Source of the DNA: Candidatus Hermodarchaeum yapensis
GTDB taxonomy: Archaea > Asgardarchaeota > Hermodarchaeia > Hermodarchaeales > Hermodarchaeaceae
Reading direction: 5' to 3'
Length of the DNA: 64,000 bases
Assembly: GCA_016840405.1 (NCBI GenBank)
Contig: JAEOSK010000012.1
Span: 1-64,000 of the forward strand
Position numbers and translations under genes: made by a program
The notes under the pieces: model-generated
Databases searched by the model: none
Told to the model about the DNA's origin: nothing
The model's input: only the letters and a program-made list of their open reading frames with translations
Shown here: positions 30,748-39,733 of the stretch, one piece after another
How the letters are laid out: every line of letters starts with the position of its first letter
Numbering within the stretch: position 1 is the stretch's first letter

Positions 30748-31254
30748 TCAGAGTTTGAACTGAATTCCCTGCTGTTTAAGCGCTTTTTCTAAAACTTGCT
30801 GTCGATATTCAAAATTCCGGACGGCCTCTCCAAGCATAGGGAGCAGTTCTAGATCTTCACCTTTGAAACTTTGGTGGAGATTTTCGAATGCCAGTATCAA
30901 ATCAGCACCAACAGCTTGAGCTCCTACCGCAGCCATGAGCAACGTCTTCCGTTCTTCAAAGGAGTCAGTGGTTTCACTCTGTGCAAGTAACCAATAGAAC
31001 ACTGGTTTAATGAGCTTAAACGCCCAAAGAAGACCAAAAAACTGCCACATCTGGGCCCTGGGATCCTTTGGCATCTCAAGAAGTTGACGGATGATAACAG
31101 TGACTTCCCTTCGTGCCTCAGTAAACTCTTTAGCCGCTTGGGCGAAATCACCCTTTTTGGCTAATTCACTTCCGGTATTCATCAGTTCAAAATATCGTTT
31201 AGGGAGATCATGTATAGTGGCAAAAGTGATTAGTTCGTCCTCAAGTTTCTTCAT
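30748..31254 (-). CDS. Helical (TPR-like) protein; start trimmed to MKKLEDELITF
   Basis: NTGSELAKKGDFAQAAKEFTEARREV TPR-like helices; start just after the stop of the upstream gene. Confidence 0.6.
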   Translation of the reverse strand: MKKLEDELITFATIHDLPKRYFELMNTGSELAKKGDFAQAAKEFTEARREVTVIIRQLLEMPKDPRAQMWQFFGLLWAFKLIKPVFYWLLAQSETTDSFEERKTLLMAAVGAQAVGADLILAFENLHQSFKGEDLELLPMLGEAVRNFEYRQQVLEKALKQQGIQFKL

Positions 31255-31258
31255 GTCC

Positions 31259-32425
31259 TTATTCGAGTTTTTTTCGTTCACGGCGAATATAACCTCCTTC
31301 GCTTGCGAGCTCTTTGAAAATCTTGTAATCCTCATCTGATAACCGTAGGAGATTAGCTGCCTCACCATCGGGGATATCTGATGATTGGGCAAGGAGTCGA
31401 GCAACATCTTCGATTCGCTCTCGAACTGTCAGGAAAGCCGTCTCAGAAATTGTACGAAGTTCGGAACCCTTTTCACCCAATGTTTTTTCAGCATGTGCAA
31501 CGGTGTTGGCAATATTCAAGGGTTGTGGATCAAATCCAACGGGTAACACGACGTGTTCTTCAACAAGGAGACAGACATAAGTGAGCCCCATTTTCGAAGA
31601 GTTAGCGAAGGTGGCTTCATAAGCACGATTGGGCAAGCTTAGGATGAAGGACATATTTGGGGGACGATCTCGTAAAACTTGTAGAGCTGCTCCAGCATCT
31701 TCAAAGTACATGACAGGAATCCGACGCCGACGCATGGTTTGGAGCGCACGAATCACCGACTGATTGCGTGTCTTCCGACCTACTGCCAAGATAGGAGCTC
31801 CTCGCAAGAGACCATAAAGAAGAATGTCGAGGCCAGGACCGAATCGACGCCATAGGCGAATTATCGCAGGGCGAAGTTCCATCAATTCTGGAGGTTTTTC
31901 GAAGGTGGGAAGATAATCTTGCACTACTTCCCTGGCAATCGGAATGAAAGATCGAAATGGTGCCACTTCTCCTGTCCATCGCCGTAATTCCTTCTGATAT
32001 CGATCCAAGAACAACGCATTCAACGTTTTCAACACAGCCATTATCGAAACATCATCATCTTCTCGATCAGCTAAGGCTACACTGAGCACTGGATCAGCCA
32101 GATCCCACACAAATTGGTAGTTACCTGTCTCAATGCTGGCGACATCTTCATCAAGGAGGTCTTGACCAAACATCCGTAAGGCTGAAAGAAAACCGGAAAC
32201 CAGTTCAGGGCTTACTCGTTCTTCCTTATCAGTAAAAACAATAGACACTAGAACTAGTCCACTTTTATGAAAATGGTACAACCGATGAATCATCAGCAAG
32301 CCCGTCCTTTTGTTCGTAAGTTCGTATAAATGACTTTCCACTCGAAATTGAAATCCGACTAAAAGTTGAAGAAGCGCTGAAGTACTTTTCTTGAATAAAT
32401 TGTCTAACCAGAGGGGTAAATCCAA
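31259..32425 (-). CDS. Protein with putative N-terminal longin-like domain and a second alpha/beta domain
   Basis: LLMIHRLYHFHKSGLVLVSIVFTD...LVSGFLSALRMFGQDLL...IETGNYQFVWDLADPVLSVALADREDDD...LKTLNALFLDRYQKELRRWTG. Confidence 0.55.
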   Translation of the reverse strand: MDLPLWLDNLFKKSTSALLQLLVGFQFRVESHLYELTNKRTGLLMIHRLYHFHKSGLVLVSIVFTDKEERVSPELVSGFLSALRMFGQDLLDEDVASIETGNYQFVWDLADPVLSVALADREDDDVSIMAVLKTLNALFLDRYQKELRRWTGEVAPFRSFIPIAREVVQDYLPTFEKPPELMELRPAIIRLWRRFGPGLDILLYGLLRGAPILAVGRKTRNQSVIRALQTMRRRRIPVMYFEDAGAALQVLRDRPPNMSFILSLPNRAYEATFANSSKMGLTYVCLLVEEHVVLPVGFDPQPLNIANTVAHAEKTLGEKGSELRTISETAFLTVRERIEDVARLLAQSSDIPDGEAANLLRLSDEDYKIFKELASEGGYIRRERKKLE

Positions 32426-33304
32426 TTATTCCTGACCACGTCGCAGCAAGAGCTTGCGGATTAACAAGAAGATAATAATTGCCAACACGATGACAGCCAC
32501 TCCAATTATAATTAGAATCGGTAAGGGGCTTGGAATCGGTTCTAAGGGGATATTCGTTGCTAGGACTTCATAATAGTAGGTCAATGTTTGTTGGGTAAGG
32601 TCGACTGAAAGGATTCGAGTATCATTGGCTTGGTAGTAAATTCCTACGTCATGATCAATTACAAAGGCGGTTTCTTGAAGTTCTTCGGGGGTTGAGGTAC
32701 TATTGAAAAGTTGATAACAAAGTTGGTCACTTCCCTGGAAGGCAAGGGTTGTATAGTCAATTTGCTGCCAGCGACTGTTACCTACAATCACATCAGTCCC
32801 AGTTGTAAGAGTGGTTAAAGTGGCATCGTCGAGAAAGAAACCAGACACTCCGTTTGTGATGGGGTAAGCAATTAGTCCGTCGGCGACGCCCGTTGGGGCT
32901 GGGGCTGACACTGACCCATCTAAGGATTCTATGGTTTGCCAAGACGAATTCGATACAGTAGCAACGTTACTGAAGATACTCACAGAGAAATTGTAAAGTG
33001 CTTCAAGCACAGGACCCACTTGTGCGATGTTTAAAACGCTGATGGTCAAGTTCACGTATTGCTGCCAATGAAGAGTGTAGTTTCCAAATGAGAGGTTTAG
33101 CCCGGTCCAATGATAAATTTGGGTCGCGGTGAGATTCGGTTGAATACTTACAAATCCGTAGTCGTATTCTGTCAAATTCCCAACATTTGGTGTGTACGCT
33201 GCAACCCTTGGTTGCATTGAGATGAAAGCAGTTCCACTCAAACCAATAAGAAAAACGAAGATCAATCCGATGACAAATGGTTGGCGAAAGGTTTTCACAC
33301 GCAA
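32426..33304 (-). CDS. Exported membrane-anchored protein
   Basis: Signal-like N-terminus; C-terminal TM PILIIIGVAVIVLAIIIFLLIRKLLLRR; immediately upstream of the longin-like gene. Confidence 0.7.
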   Translation of the reverse strand: MRVKTFRQPFVIGLIFVFLIGLSGTAFISMQPRVAAYTPNVGNLTEYDYGFVSIQPNLTATQIYHWTGLNLSFGNYTLHWQQYVNLTISVLNIAQVGPVLEALYNFSVSIFSNVATVSNSSWQTIESLDGSVSAPAPTGVADGLIAYPITNGVSGFFLDDATLTTLTTGTDVIVGNSRWQQIDYTTLAFQGSDQLCYQLFNSTSTPEELQETAFVIDHDVGIYYQANDTRILSVDLTQQTLTYYYEVLATNIPLEPIPSPLPILIIIGVAVIVLAIIIFLLIRKLLLRRGQE

Positions 33305-33477
33305 TCCTCAGTAATCGACTTAGAAAGGACTTTATTAAATCCCTTGTGTTAACACGAACTAATCTACTTCTCAAAATACCCTATTTTGATTCTCTTATTC
33401 CGGAGTCCTCTCTCTTTTTATTGAGCCCCTACTTCACCATCATAGCTATTAACGAGTAGAGAAATGTCTCATCGGCT

Positions 33478-34062
33478 GTGACTGACATGATAGATGAAGA
33501 AAAGCTTCGACGATCAATCGAGGAACACATGGAAAACGCTGAAGAATACATTCGTAAACAGGAGCGCGACAGTGCCCTGATAGAATTTGATATGGCTGCA
33601 GCTAAACTTGACGCGGCTGGGAAAATAAATCAATTGGAACAATTGTGGGCACATGCAGCTGCTGGTTTCACCGCTGCGGAGGCCCCGCGTCAGGCGGCCA
33701 CCAGCTACCTCCACCTTGCGGAACTTGAGGTAAAAGCTGGTCGACAAACTGAGGGTCGCGATAGCTACTTGTCAGCAGCCAATTCACTTTTTGCAGTTCG
33801 CGAGAAAAACCCAGAATTGTGGACAACAATGATTCAGGCTCTTGAGCATGCCATTGACCTCAGCCTAGCCTTGGAGGAAACCTCGCTGGCCATTGAACTC
33901 CTATTCAAGACTGCTATCATTCAATATCGCGAAACAGGATTCACCCTTGATGCCATATATTCACTCGAACGGGCTCAACAACTTCTAGAACAAGTGCCCA
34001 ACCACCCCCTCGCCCAAGATATTAATGAAAAACTCCAAGAGCTTGTCGACTATCAAACTTAA
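33478..34062 (+). CDS. TPR-like / SNAP-like helical solenoid protein; likely start at MTDM or MIDEEK
   Basis: Repeated helix pairs: AEEYIRKQERDSALIEFDMAAAKLDAAG, AAAGFTAAEAPRQAATSYLHLAELEVKAGRQTEGRDSYLSAANSLF. Confidence 0.6.
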   Translation: MTDMIDEEKLRRSIEEHMENAEEYIRKQERDSALIEFDMAAAKLDAAGKINQLEQLWAHAAAGFTAAEAPRQAATSYLHLAELEVKAGRQTEGRDSYLSAANSLFAVREKNPELWTTMIQALEHAIDLSLALEETSLAIELLFKTAIIQYRETGFTLDAIYSLERAQQLLEQVPNHPLAQDINEKLQELVDYQT

Positions 34063-34149
34063 CATCCACACGCTCTCAGAATAGTTCAGACAACCAATCC
34101 CCCGCGTAACTGGACAATCCGTCCCTGGCTCAAAACGGATGTGACTCAG

Positions 34150-35328
34150 TTACGCGAGGGCTTGGAGGCTCTGCTGCACGACCCATGCTCTCTCTTCCTC
34201 AGTGAGTGCGGGGTGAACTGGGAGGGACAACACTTCCTTAGCGGCTTGCTCGGATACCGGCATCGACCCCTCCTTATACTGGAAGAGCCGCCGGTAAATG
34301 GGGGTTAAATGGAGAGGAACCTCATAGTAAATTGCAGCACCGATTTTTGCGGTGTGCAACGTTTTTTGGACGTTATCTCGGTTCCTTGGGGCAAGAATGC
34401 GAATTGTGTACAGATACCAATTATGTGTCGCCCAAGACGCCTCCGTGGGGCGCACAATATTCTTCACATCAGTTAGATGGCTTGTCAGATATTCGGCGTT
34501 CTTTTTTCGTTTCTCTAAAAAGACAGGAAGCCGTTTCATTTGTTCAACGCCAATGGCGGCCTGCAATTCGGGTAACCGATAATTGTGACCCAACTGTACA
34601 TACTCATAGGGGCGAATTTCCCCATGCGTACGAATCTGCTGTAGGGTTTCGGCTAATTCATCATCATTAGTTGTGAGTAATCCCCCTTCGCCCGTGGTTA
34701 TGACCTTACTTGGATACAAACTGAAACAGCCCACATCTCCAATGGTCCCCACATTACGACCCTTATACTTCGAACCGTGTGCTTGTGCTGCATCCTCAAT
34801 TATTCTCACATCATGTTTCTGAGCTAGCTCAACCAGTGGATCCATGTCTGCAGGATGACCATACAAATGAACAGGTAAAATGGCACGAGTTTTGGGTGTG
34901 ATTGCTGCCTCTACTTTAGCAGGGTCTAGGTTGAAATTGTCGGGTGAGATGTCTGCAAAGACTACCTTAGCTCCATTTAGGAGCACCATGTTCGTTGTGG
35001 CAATAAAACTGAAGGGGGGTGCGATGACCTCATCACCCGCCTTTACGTCGAAGGCGAGTAGGGCAGCATGAAGAGCAGCGGTCCCCGAGTTCATTGCGAT
35101 AACGTGTTTGGCACCAACAAACTTCGCAAAGGCTTCTTCGAAGCGACGGACGAACGTACCAGATCCCGACTTGTGAGTTAACATCCCGCTTTCGAGGACT
35201 TCGGTGACCGCTGCTATTTCTTCTGCACCTAGTATGGGGAGGTTGGAAGGAATGAATCGGTTCGGTGGTGAGGTCGGTTTCGGAGGCACTGTCGTAGTCT
35301 CCATATAGTGATGGTGCGGATCCTCCAT
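34150..35328 (-). CDS. DegT/DnrJ/EryC1/StrS-family PLP aminotransferase
   Basis: AMNSGTAALHAALLA, IEDAAQAHGSKYKGRNVGTIGDVGCFSLYPSKVITTGEGG. Confidence 0.92.
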   Translation of the reverse strand: MEDPHHHYMETTTVPPKPTSPPNRFIPSNLPILGAEEIAAVTEVLESGMLTHKSGSGTFVRRFEEAFAKFVGAKHVIAMNSGTAALHAALLAFDVKAGDEVIAPPFSFIATTNMVLLNGAKVVFADISPDNFNLDPAKVEAAITPKTRAILPVHLYGHPADMDPLVELAQKHDVRIIEDAAQAHGSKYKGRNVGTIGDVGCFSLYPSKVITTGEGGLLTTNDDELAETLQQIRTHGEIRPYEYVQLGHNYRLPELQAAIGVEQMKRLPVFLEKRKKNAEYLTSHLTDVKNIVRPTEASWATHNWYLYTIRILAPRNRDNVQKTLHTAKIGAAIYYEVPLHLTPIYRRLFQYKEGSMPVSEQAAKEVLSLPVHPALTEEERAWVVQQSLQALA

Positions 35329-35518
35329 ATAAAATTAACTGTTATTACCTAAAAATGAGTTAAAATTGGGAGTTGCGAAATTTTCTCGTACTAAATCAAC
35401 GTCAAAAAGAGAATTCAAATCTGAAATAGCACACGCTCTTCACATTTTTGGTAAAAGCTAGAAGCAAGGCTCACCTTGGAAACCATAAGTCTATACAAAT
35501 GCAGAAGGTGGATGGGGA

Positions 35519-35956
35519 TTAGAGGCTGCCAATCACTTGCATGAGGATTTTGTGGTGACGTAATTCGTCTTCGTAGATGTGTTTAAATATCGCTTTAATT
35601 GTCGGTTGCTTCACATTCTTGATTTGCTCTTTGAGAAGCTCGATCATTTGGTTTTCGACTTCGATGTGTTGTTTGAGGTCGCGCTTAGCTACTTCTTTAT
35701 CAATCCAACGCTGTTCGTCGAAATCTTTGAAAGAATATGGTGTTTCTTTGAGTACCCGTTCGACCGTTTGGTACATCTTCAAGTGTTTCGCGGAGTCCAT
35801 TCCTAATTCTTCGATGAGAAGCTTTACAGCTGCATTTGTTAAAGTTTTAGCCGTCTTCTCATAGAGTTCAACTGCCTTTGCTTCAATCTTCATGGCACGA
35901 GTAATCATTTCGAGTAATTCTTTATGCGGTGTTTCAGACATTGTACTCAGACCCAT
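35519..35956 (-). CDS. Ferritin-like/rubrerythrin-like four-helix protein
   Basis: AMKIEAKAVELYEKTA, HIEVENQMIELLKEQI, YEDELRHHKIL. Confidence 0.75.
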   Translation of the reverse strand: MGLSTMSETPHKELLEMITRAMKIEAKAVELYEKTAKTLTNAAVKLLIEELGMDSAKHLKMYQTVERVLKETPYSFKDFDEQRWIDKEVAKRDLKQHIEVENQMIELLKEQIKNVKQPTIKAIFKHIYEDELRHHKILMQVIGSL

Positions 35957-36021
35957 AATTGTAATGGCACAAAATGGGATTTACTCTAAGAAAAGACTTC
36001 TCCTCTTGGCAATGAACCGGA

Positions 36022-36432
36022 TTAAAACTTCCACACTTCTTCCTTCAGAATCTTGTGATGGCGTTCTTCATCATTGAGGATATGCTGTAAGAGGGTTTTG
36101 ATAAGTTTATCATCAGTTGCTAGAACCTCATCTTTGATAAGCTCGATCATCTTCTTTTCGCGATCTATATGTGTTTTAATCGCTTCCAATCCTTGATTCC
36201 GTTGTTGCCAAGTACTGACGAACGTCTCTCGAGATAGTTCGCCAGATTTTAAAGATTCGAGCATCATCTGAACGATGGCAGCGTGTTTGGTCGAATCTGC
36301 AGCACAGATCTCAAACAATGCTTTAATCCCTACATGATCGATATCCTTCATTTCCTTTCGTAGGGCTCGGGCCGATTCTTTCTCAAGTGTAAGTTGAGTT
36401 TCTAGTAATTTGATTAATCGTTCATTGGCCAT
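36022..36432 (-). CDS. Ferritin-like four-helix protein, paralogue of 35519..35956
   Basis: LTLEKESARALRKEM, HIDREKKMIELIKDEV, LNDEERHHKIL. Confidence 0.7.
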   Translation of the reverse strand: MANERLIKLLETQLTLEKESARALRKEMKDIDHVGIKALFEICAADSTKHAAIVQMMLESLKSGELSRETFVSTWQQRNQGLEAIKTHIDREKKMIELIKDEVLATDDKLIKTLLQHILNDEERHHKILKEEVWKF

Positions 36433-36438
36433 GATTTT

Positions 36439-36987
36439 TTACTCCTTCATGAGGTTATCAATAATGTCACGGTAATATGAGTGAACGTTAGGACTCACCC
36501 GTGCATCCAATGCCTTAAATTCTTTGGCTAATTTATTCAATTCTTTCTTGGACAACATGTCTGCCGCTGCAGGAAATAGTTCTGTATCTTCCAGCTTGAT
36601 ATGTGGGTCAATTAGTTCAAGATATCCATCTAGACAGCGAATTACTCGTTCTCGGGCTGCACGGTCACCGGTAAACATGGGGCGTGCCCACCGTCGTAAG
36701 TCGGATATGTAGCCAAGGAGATACATGTGTTCTTCAACGAGCTTATCGATAGTAGCATTATACTCCGAAGATACCGACTGTTCAACAATGGCAGGAAACA
36801 GAAGCTGTTCTTCTTTGCCATGGTGAACTATGTCAGCATAGGTGCTCCAAAAATCAACGAGCTTCCAATAACGGCGGGGGCGGATTGGACCACCAGCATT
36901 GATTTCATTGCGAAAGGCTTCGGACGCTGAAACAGCTTTCGCAATTAGTCGGTGCTCCTTAACCAAGTGTTCAAGAGGTTGCATCAA
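36439..36987 (-). CDS. Hemerythrin HHE cation-binding domain protein
   Basis: LVKEHRLIAKAV, YADIVHHGKEEQLLFPAI, LVEEHMYLLGYI, DPHIKLEDTELFPAA. Confidence 0.88.
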   Translation of the reverse strand: MMQPLEHLVKEHRLIAKAVSASEAFRNEINAGGPIRPRRYWKLVDFWSTYADIVHHGKEEQLLFPAIVEQSVSSEYNATIDKLVEEHMYLLGYISDLRRWARPMFTGDRAARERVIRCLDGYLELIDPHIKLEDTELFPAAADMLSKKELNKLAKEFKALDARVSPNVHSYYRDIIDNLMKE

Positions 36988-37064
36988 ATCACTCCTAACG
37001 AAAGATTATGGTGTCCTCTAAACAAACATCTCGGTTAAAAAAACCTTTGATTTACGGGTTCGTG

Positions 37065-37772
37065 TTAAAGCGTAAGTTTAGTTGGTTCAAATAGATCGGG
37101 TATCACTACTTGGATTCCTGGCACAGCATCTTCTGCAAGTTCTTTGTATTTGTTCATTTGACGCGCATTTCCATGCATTGGCACAACTACTTTTGACCTT
37201 AAATCCAGAGTGAATTCTAAAGCAGTTTCAGGGGTGCAGGAGGGTGAAGGTGTACCAGTCGGAAGAAATGCCAGATCTGCAGGGTGGTTCTTCACGGGCA
37301 CATGACCTGAGTCACCTGCATGGAAGATACTGAACTTATCGTACGCCACATGAAAGAGGGTGATTGGTCGGGGATGTACACCGATAAAAGATGTCACTTT
37401 CACATCATTTACGGTGGTGACAGATTTTGGGTCAGCAAAGGTTAGGTGTGATGATGGGATTCTCTTGACAAGATCTTCGGCGACCTGGGGCTCAGCAATA
37501 ATGTGGGCGGAAGTTTTGTTATGAATTCTTCCCACGTAGGGTGCATGATAGTGATCCCAGTGAGTGTGCGTTAAAAACAGAAGGTCAAGTCTAGGGATAT
37601 TATCAACCACTTCTTTCTCCAAAGTTTTTCCCAAATCGAAGGCCAACGACAACTTTGAAGTCCGTAAAAGAATTCCTGCATACCCAATATACAAGAAAGC
37701 TATGTTCGAACCTTCTAAGGGTAGCTCAAAAAATGCTTGGAGTGCTTCTATTGATGTTTTGTCTTCGACCAT
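37065..37772 (-). CDS. Metallo-beta-lactamase fold hydrolase (UlaG-like)
   Basis: DLLFLTHTHWDHYHAPYVG, FHAGDSGHVPV, VVPMHGNARQMNKYKELAED. Confidence 0.85.
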   Translation of the reverse strand: MVEDKTSIEALQAFFELPLEGSNIAFLYIGYAGILLRTSKLSLAFDLGKTLEKEVVDNIPRLDLLFLTHTHWDHYHAPYVGRIHNKTSAHIIAEPQVAEDLVKRIPSSHLTFADPKSVTTVNDVKVTSFIGVHPRPITLFHVAYDKFSIFHAGDSGHVPVKNHPADLAFLPTGTPSPSCTPETALEFTLDLRSKVVVPMHGNARQMNKYKELAEDAVPGIQVVIPDLFEPTKLTL

Positions 37773-37924
37773 GACAGAGGCCTCTCTTGATAGAGCACAT
37801 CTGAAGGTTAGATAACTAATTTTCCATTGCCATCACTGTCTGCCAAAACGATTTTCATCCTTCCATAAATAATAAGAAATGAATCTGTACAGAGTCTGTT
37901 TTCTTCAGATGAGGTTGTGAGATT

Positions 37925-39652
37925 ATGCGTCAACTTCGCCCTCGCTATATTGTCTTTCTCATTGGCATACTCATGATGGTCAGTGGAATTGGCATGGCAT
38001 ATGGGACTCAAACCAACCTAGGAACAGTGCAAACAACGCAATTTTATCTCATCACCAGTGAAGGTGTCCCCATCCACAGCACCTTACAAGTTCCCAATGC
38101 TGCCACGCCTGCCTCCCCATTACCTGGCGTGATTGTCATCCATGGAGTCATGGGAACCAAAGAATGGATTATGGGCTTTGGTATTGAATTGGCACGACGT
38201 GGCTTTGTCGTCTTGACCATCGATGCAGTTGGTCATGGAAATTCCGGTCCTAGCCTTGGTTCAGGAACAGATCGTGGAGGCATCGTCGCGCTCGAATTCT
38301 TGGATAGTCTCCCCTATGTGAGCACTATTGGCATGGTAGGACACAGCATGGGTTCCGGAATTGCCTCTCAAGCCATGAATGTTTCCTCCGTCCAAGTTGA
38401 TAGTTTTGTAATCGTTGGAGGCGGAGGCTTGGTCAATTCCACCTATCCCAATAACGTACTCATCGTTACGGGTTTGTATGATGAATTGTTCAACATTCCT
38501 GGAATGTTGGATGCCTTAGCCACTCCTTTCAATACCACCGCTCCAGTGATTCCCGGGCAACTCTACGGAAGTTTTGTCACAGGGACAGCACGAAAAGTTG
38601 TGATTCCCCAATCAAATCATCTGTTTGAAATCGTCGACCCCTATGCCATTAGTGAATCTGTCGACTGGCTCTTGAACAGTCTCAAAGGCTCTCCCGACGC
38701 TTATTGGATTCCTGCCCAAAACCAAATCTATCCCATATGGATTCTTGGGGGATTACTTGCCTGCATTGGTGCCATACTTTCAGTGTTAGCTCTTTTTACG
38801 ATTCTCATCCGTTTCGGGCCCTTCCGGCAAATCCAACAATCTCCCAACTCCTCGTATTTCGCTAGCACACCTGTATATCTGGGGCTAGGTCTACTCTATG
38901 GAGTCAGTGGCCTTGTTACACTATTTGCCCTATTACTGGTTGATATCCCCCTCTACTTCACTCAAGGGTTGGGATTATCTGTAGCTTTAGGACTCTTGGC
39001 AGGAGGACTGGTTACCCTCTTAATCCTCCTTGGAATCAAATTCTATCAAATCAAAAAATCCAAGAATCCTCCAACTTGGAACGACTACGGTGGATTCAAT
39101 GGCAAACCCAACCACTTAGTGAAAATAATCGGACTCGGATTTCTACTAGGCTTCATCGGCATAGCTTGGCTATACCTCTGGGTGCTTCCCGTTGACCTCC
39201 TTCTCGCCCTTGACTTCCGAGCATTTCTCCCCTTTCTCAAAGCCGTCTCACCAGTACGAGCTACCTACATCCCTGTCTACTTCTTACTGCTTCTGCCCTT
39301 CGTCTTAATCGAAGCATTATGGATCATGGGGTTGTTAAGAACTGCGCCCAGGGATAGATGGTGTACAACGCAAACCGTTTGGACTGTCAAGGCGATCTTC
39401 ATCAAAATCCTACTCTACGCTTCAATCATAATCATCCAAACCCTAGGAAGCATTGCGATTGGTAGTTCGCTCATCTCTGGGTCCATCGGCTTCCAGCTTA
39501 TCTACCTCTACATGTTCATCCCATTTTTCGCAGTGTCTACTACAGTAATCGCTTGGTCTTACCGGATTAGCAACCGCTTCTACATTGCCGTCGTCTTCAA
39601 TGCATTCCTCTTTGCTTGGCTCATGGCATCCATTCTCCCCATCTACATCTAA
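37925..39652 (+). CDS. Alpha/beta hydrolase fused to multi-TM C-terminal domain
   Basis: PGVIVIHGVMGTKEW, MVGHSMGSGIASQA nucleophile elbow, then about 6-7 TM helices. Confidence 0.75.
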   Translation: MRQLRPRYIVFLIGILMMVSGIGMAYGTQTNLGTVQTTQFYLITSEGVPIHSTLQVPNAATPASPLPGVIVIHGVMGTKEWIMGFGIELARRGFVVLTIDAVGHGNSGPSLGSGTDRGGIVALEFLDSLPYVSTIGMVGHSMGSGIASQAMNVSSVQVDSFVIVGGGGLVNSTYPNNVLIVTGLYDELFNIPGMLDALATPFNTTAPVIPGQLYGSFVTGTARKVVIPQSNHLFEIVDPYAISESVDWLLNSLKGSPDAYWIPAQNQIYPIWILGGLLACIGAILSVLALFTILIRFGPFRQIQQSPNSSYFASTPVYLGLGLLYGVSGLVTLFALLLVDIPLYFTQGLGLSVALGLLAGGLVTLLILLGIKFYQIKKSKNPPTWNDYGGFNGKPNHLVKIIGLGFLLGFIGIAWLYLWVLPVDLLLALDFRAFLPFLKAVSPVRATYIPVYFLLLLPFVLIEALWIMGLLRTAPRDRWCTTQTVWTVKAIFIKILLYASIIIIQTLGSIAIGSSLISGSIGFQLIYLYMFIPFFAVSTTVIAWSYRISNRFYIAVVFNAFLFAWLMASILPIYI

Positions 39653-39733
39653 TCCAAAGGTTACAGGGGTTCTATCGCAAGGTTAAAGCAGAAGGATATC
39701 CCTCATTCACAGTGAAGACTTGGAGATCCAGAT

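Noticed and set aside
37075-37105. GGTTCAAATAGATCGGG resembling a tRNA T-arm
   Set aside because: Lies inside the 3' coding end of the metallo-beta-lactamase-fold gene; no acceptor/anticodon arms found. No convincing tRNA seen elsewhere in the window.
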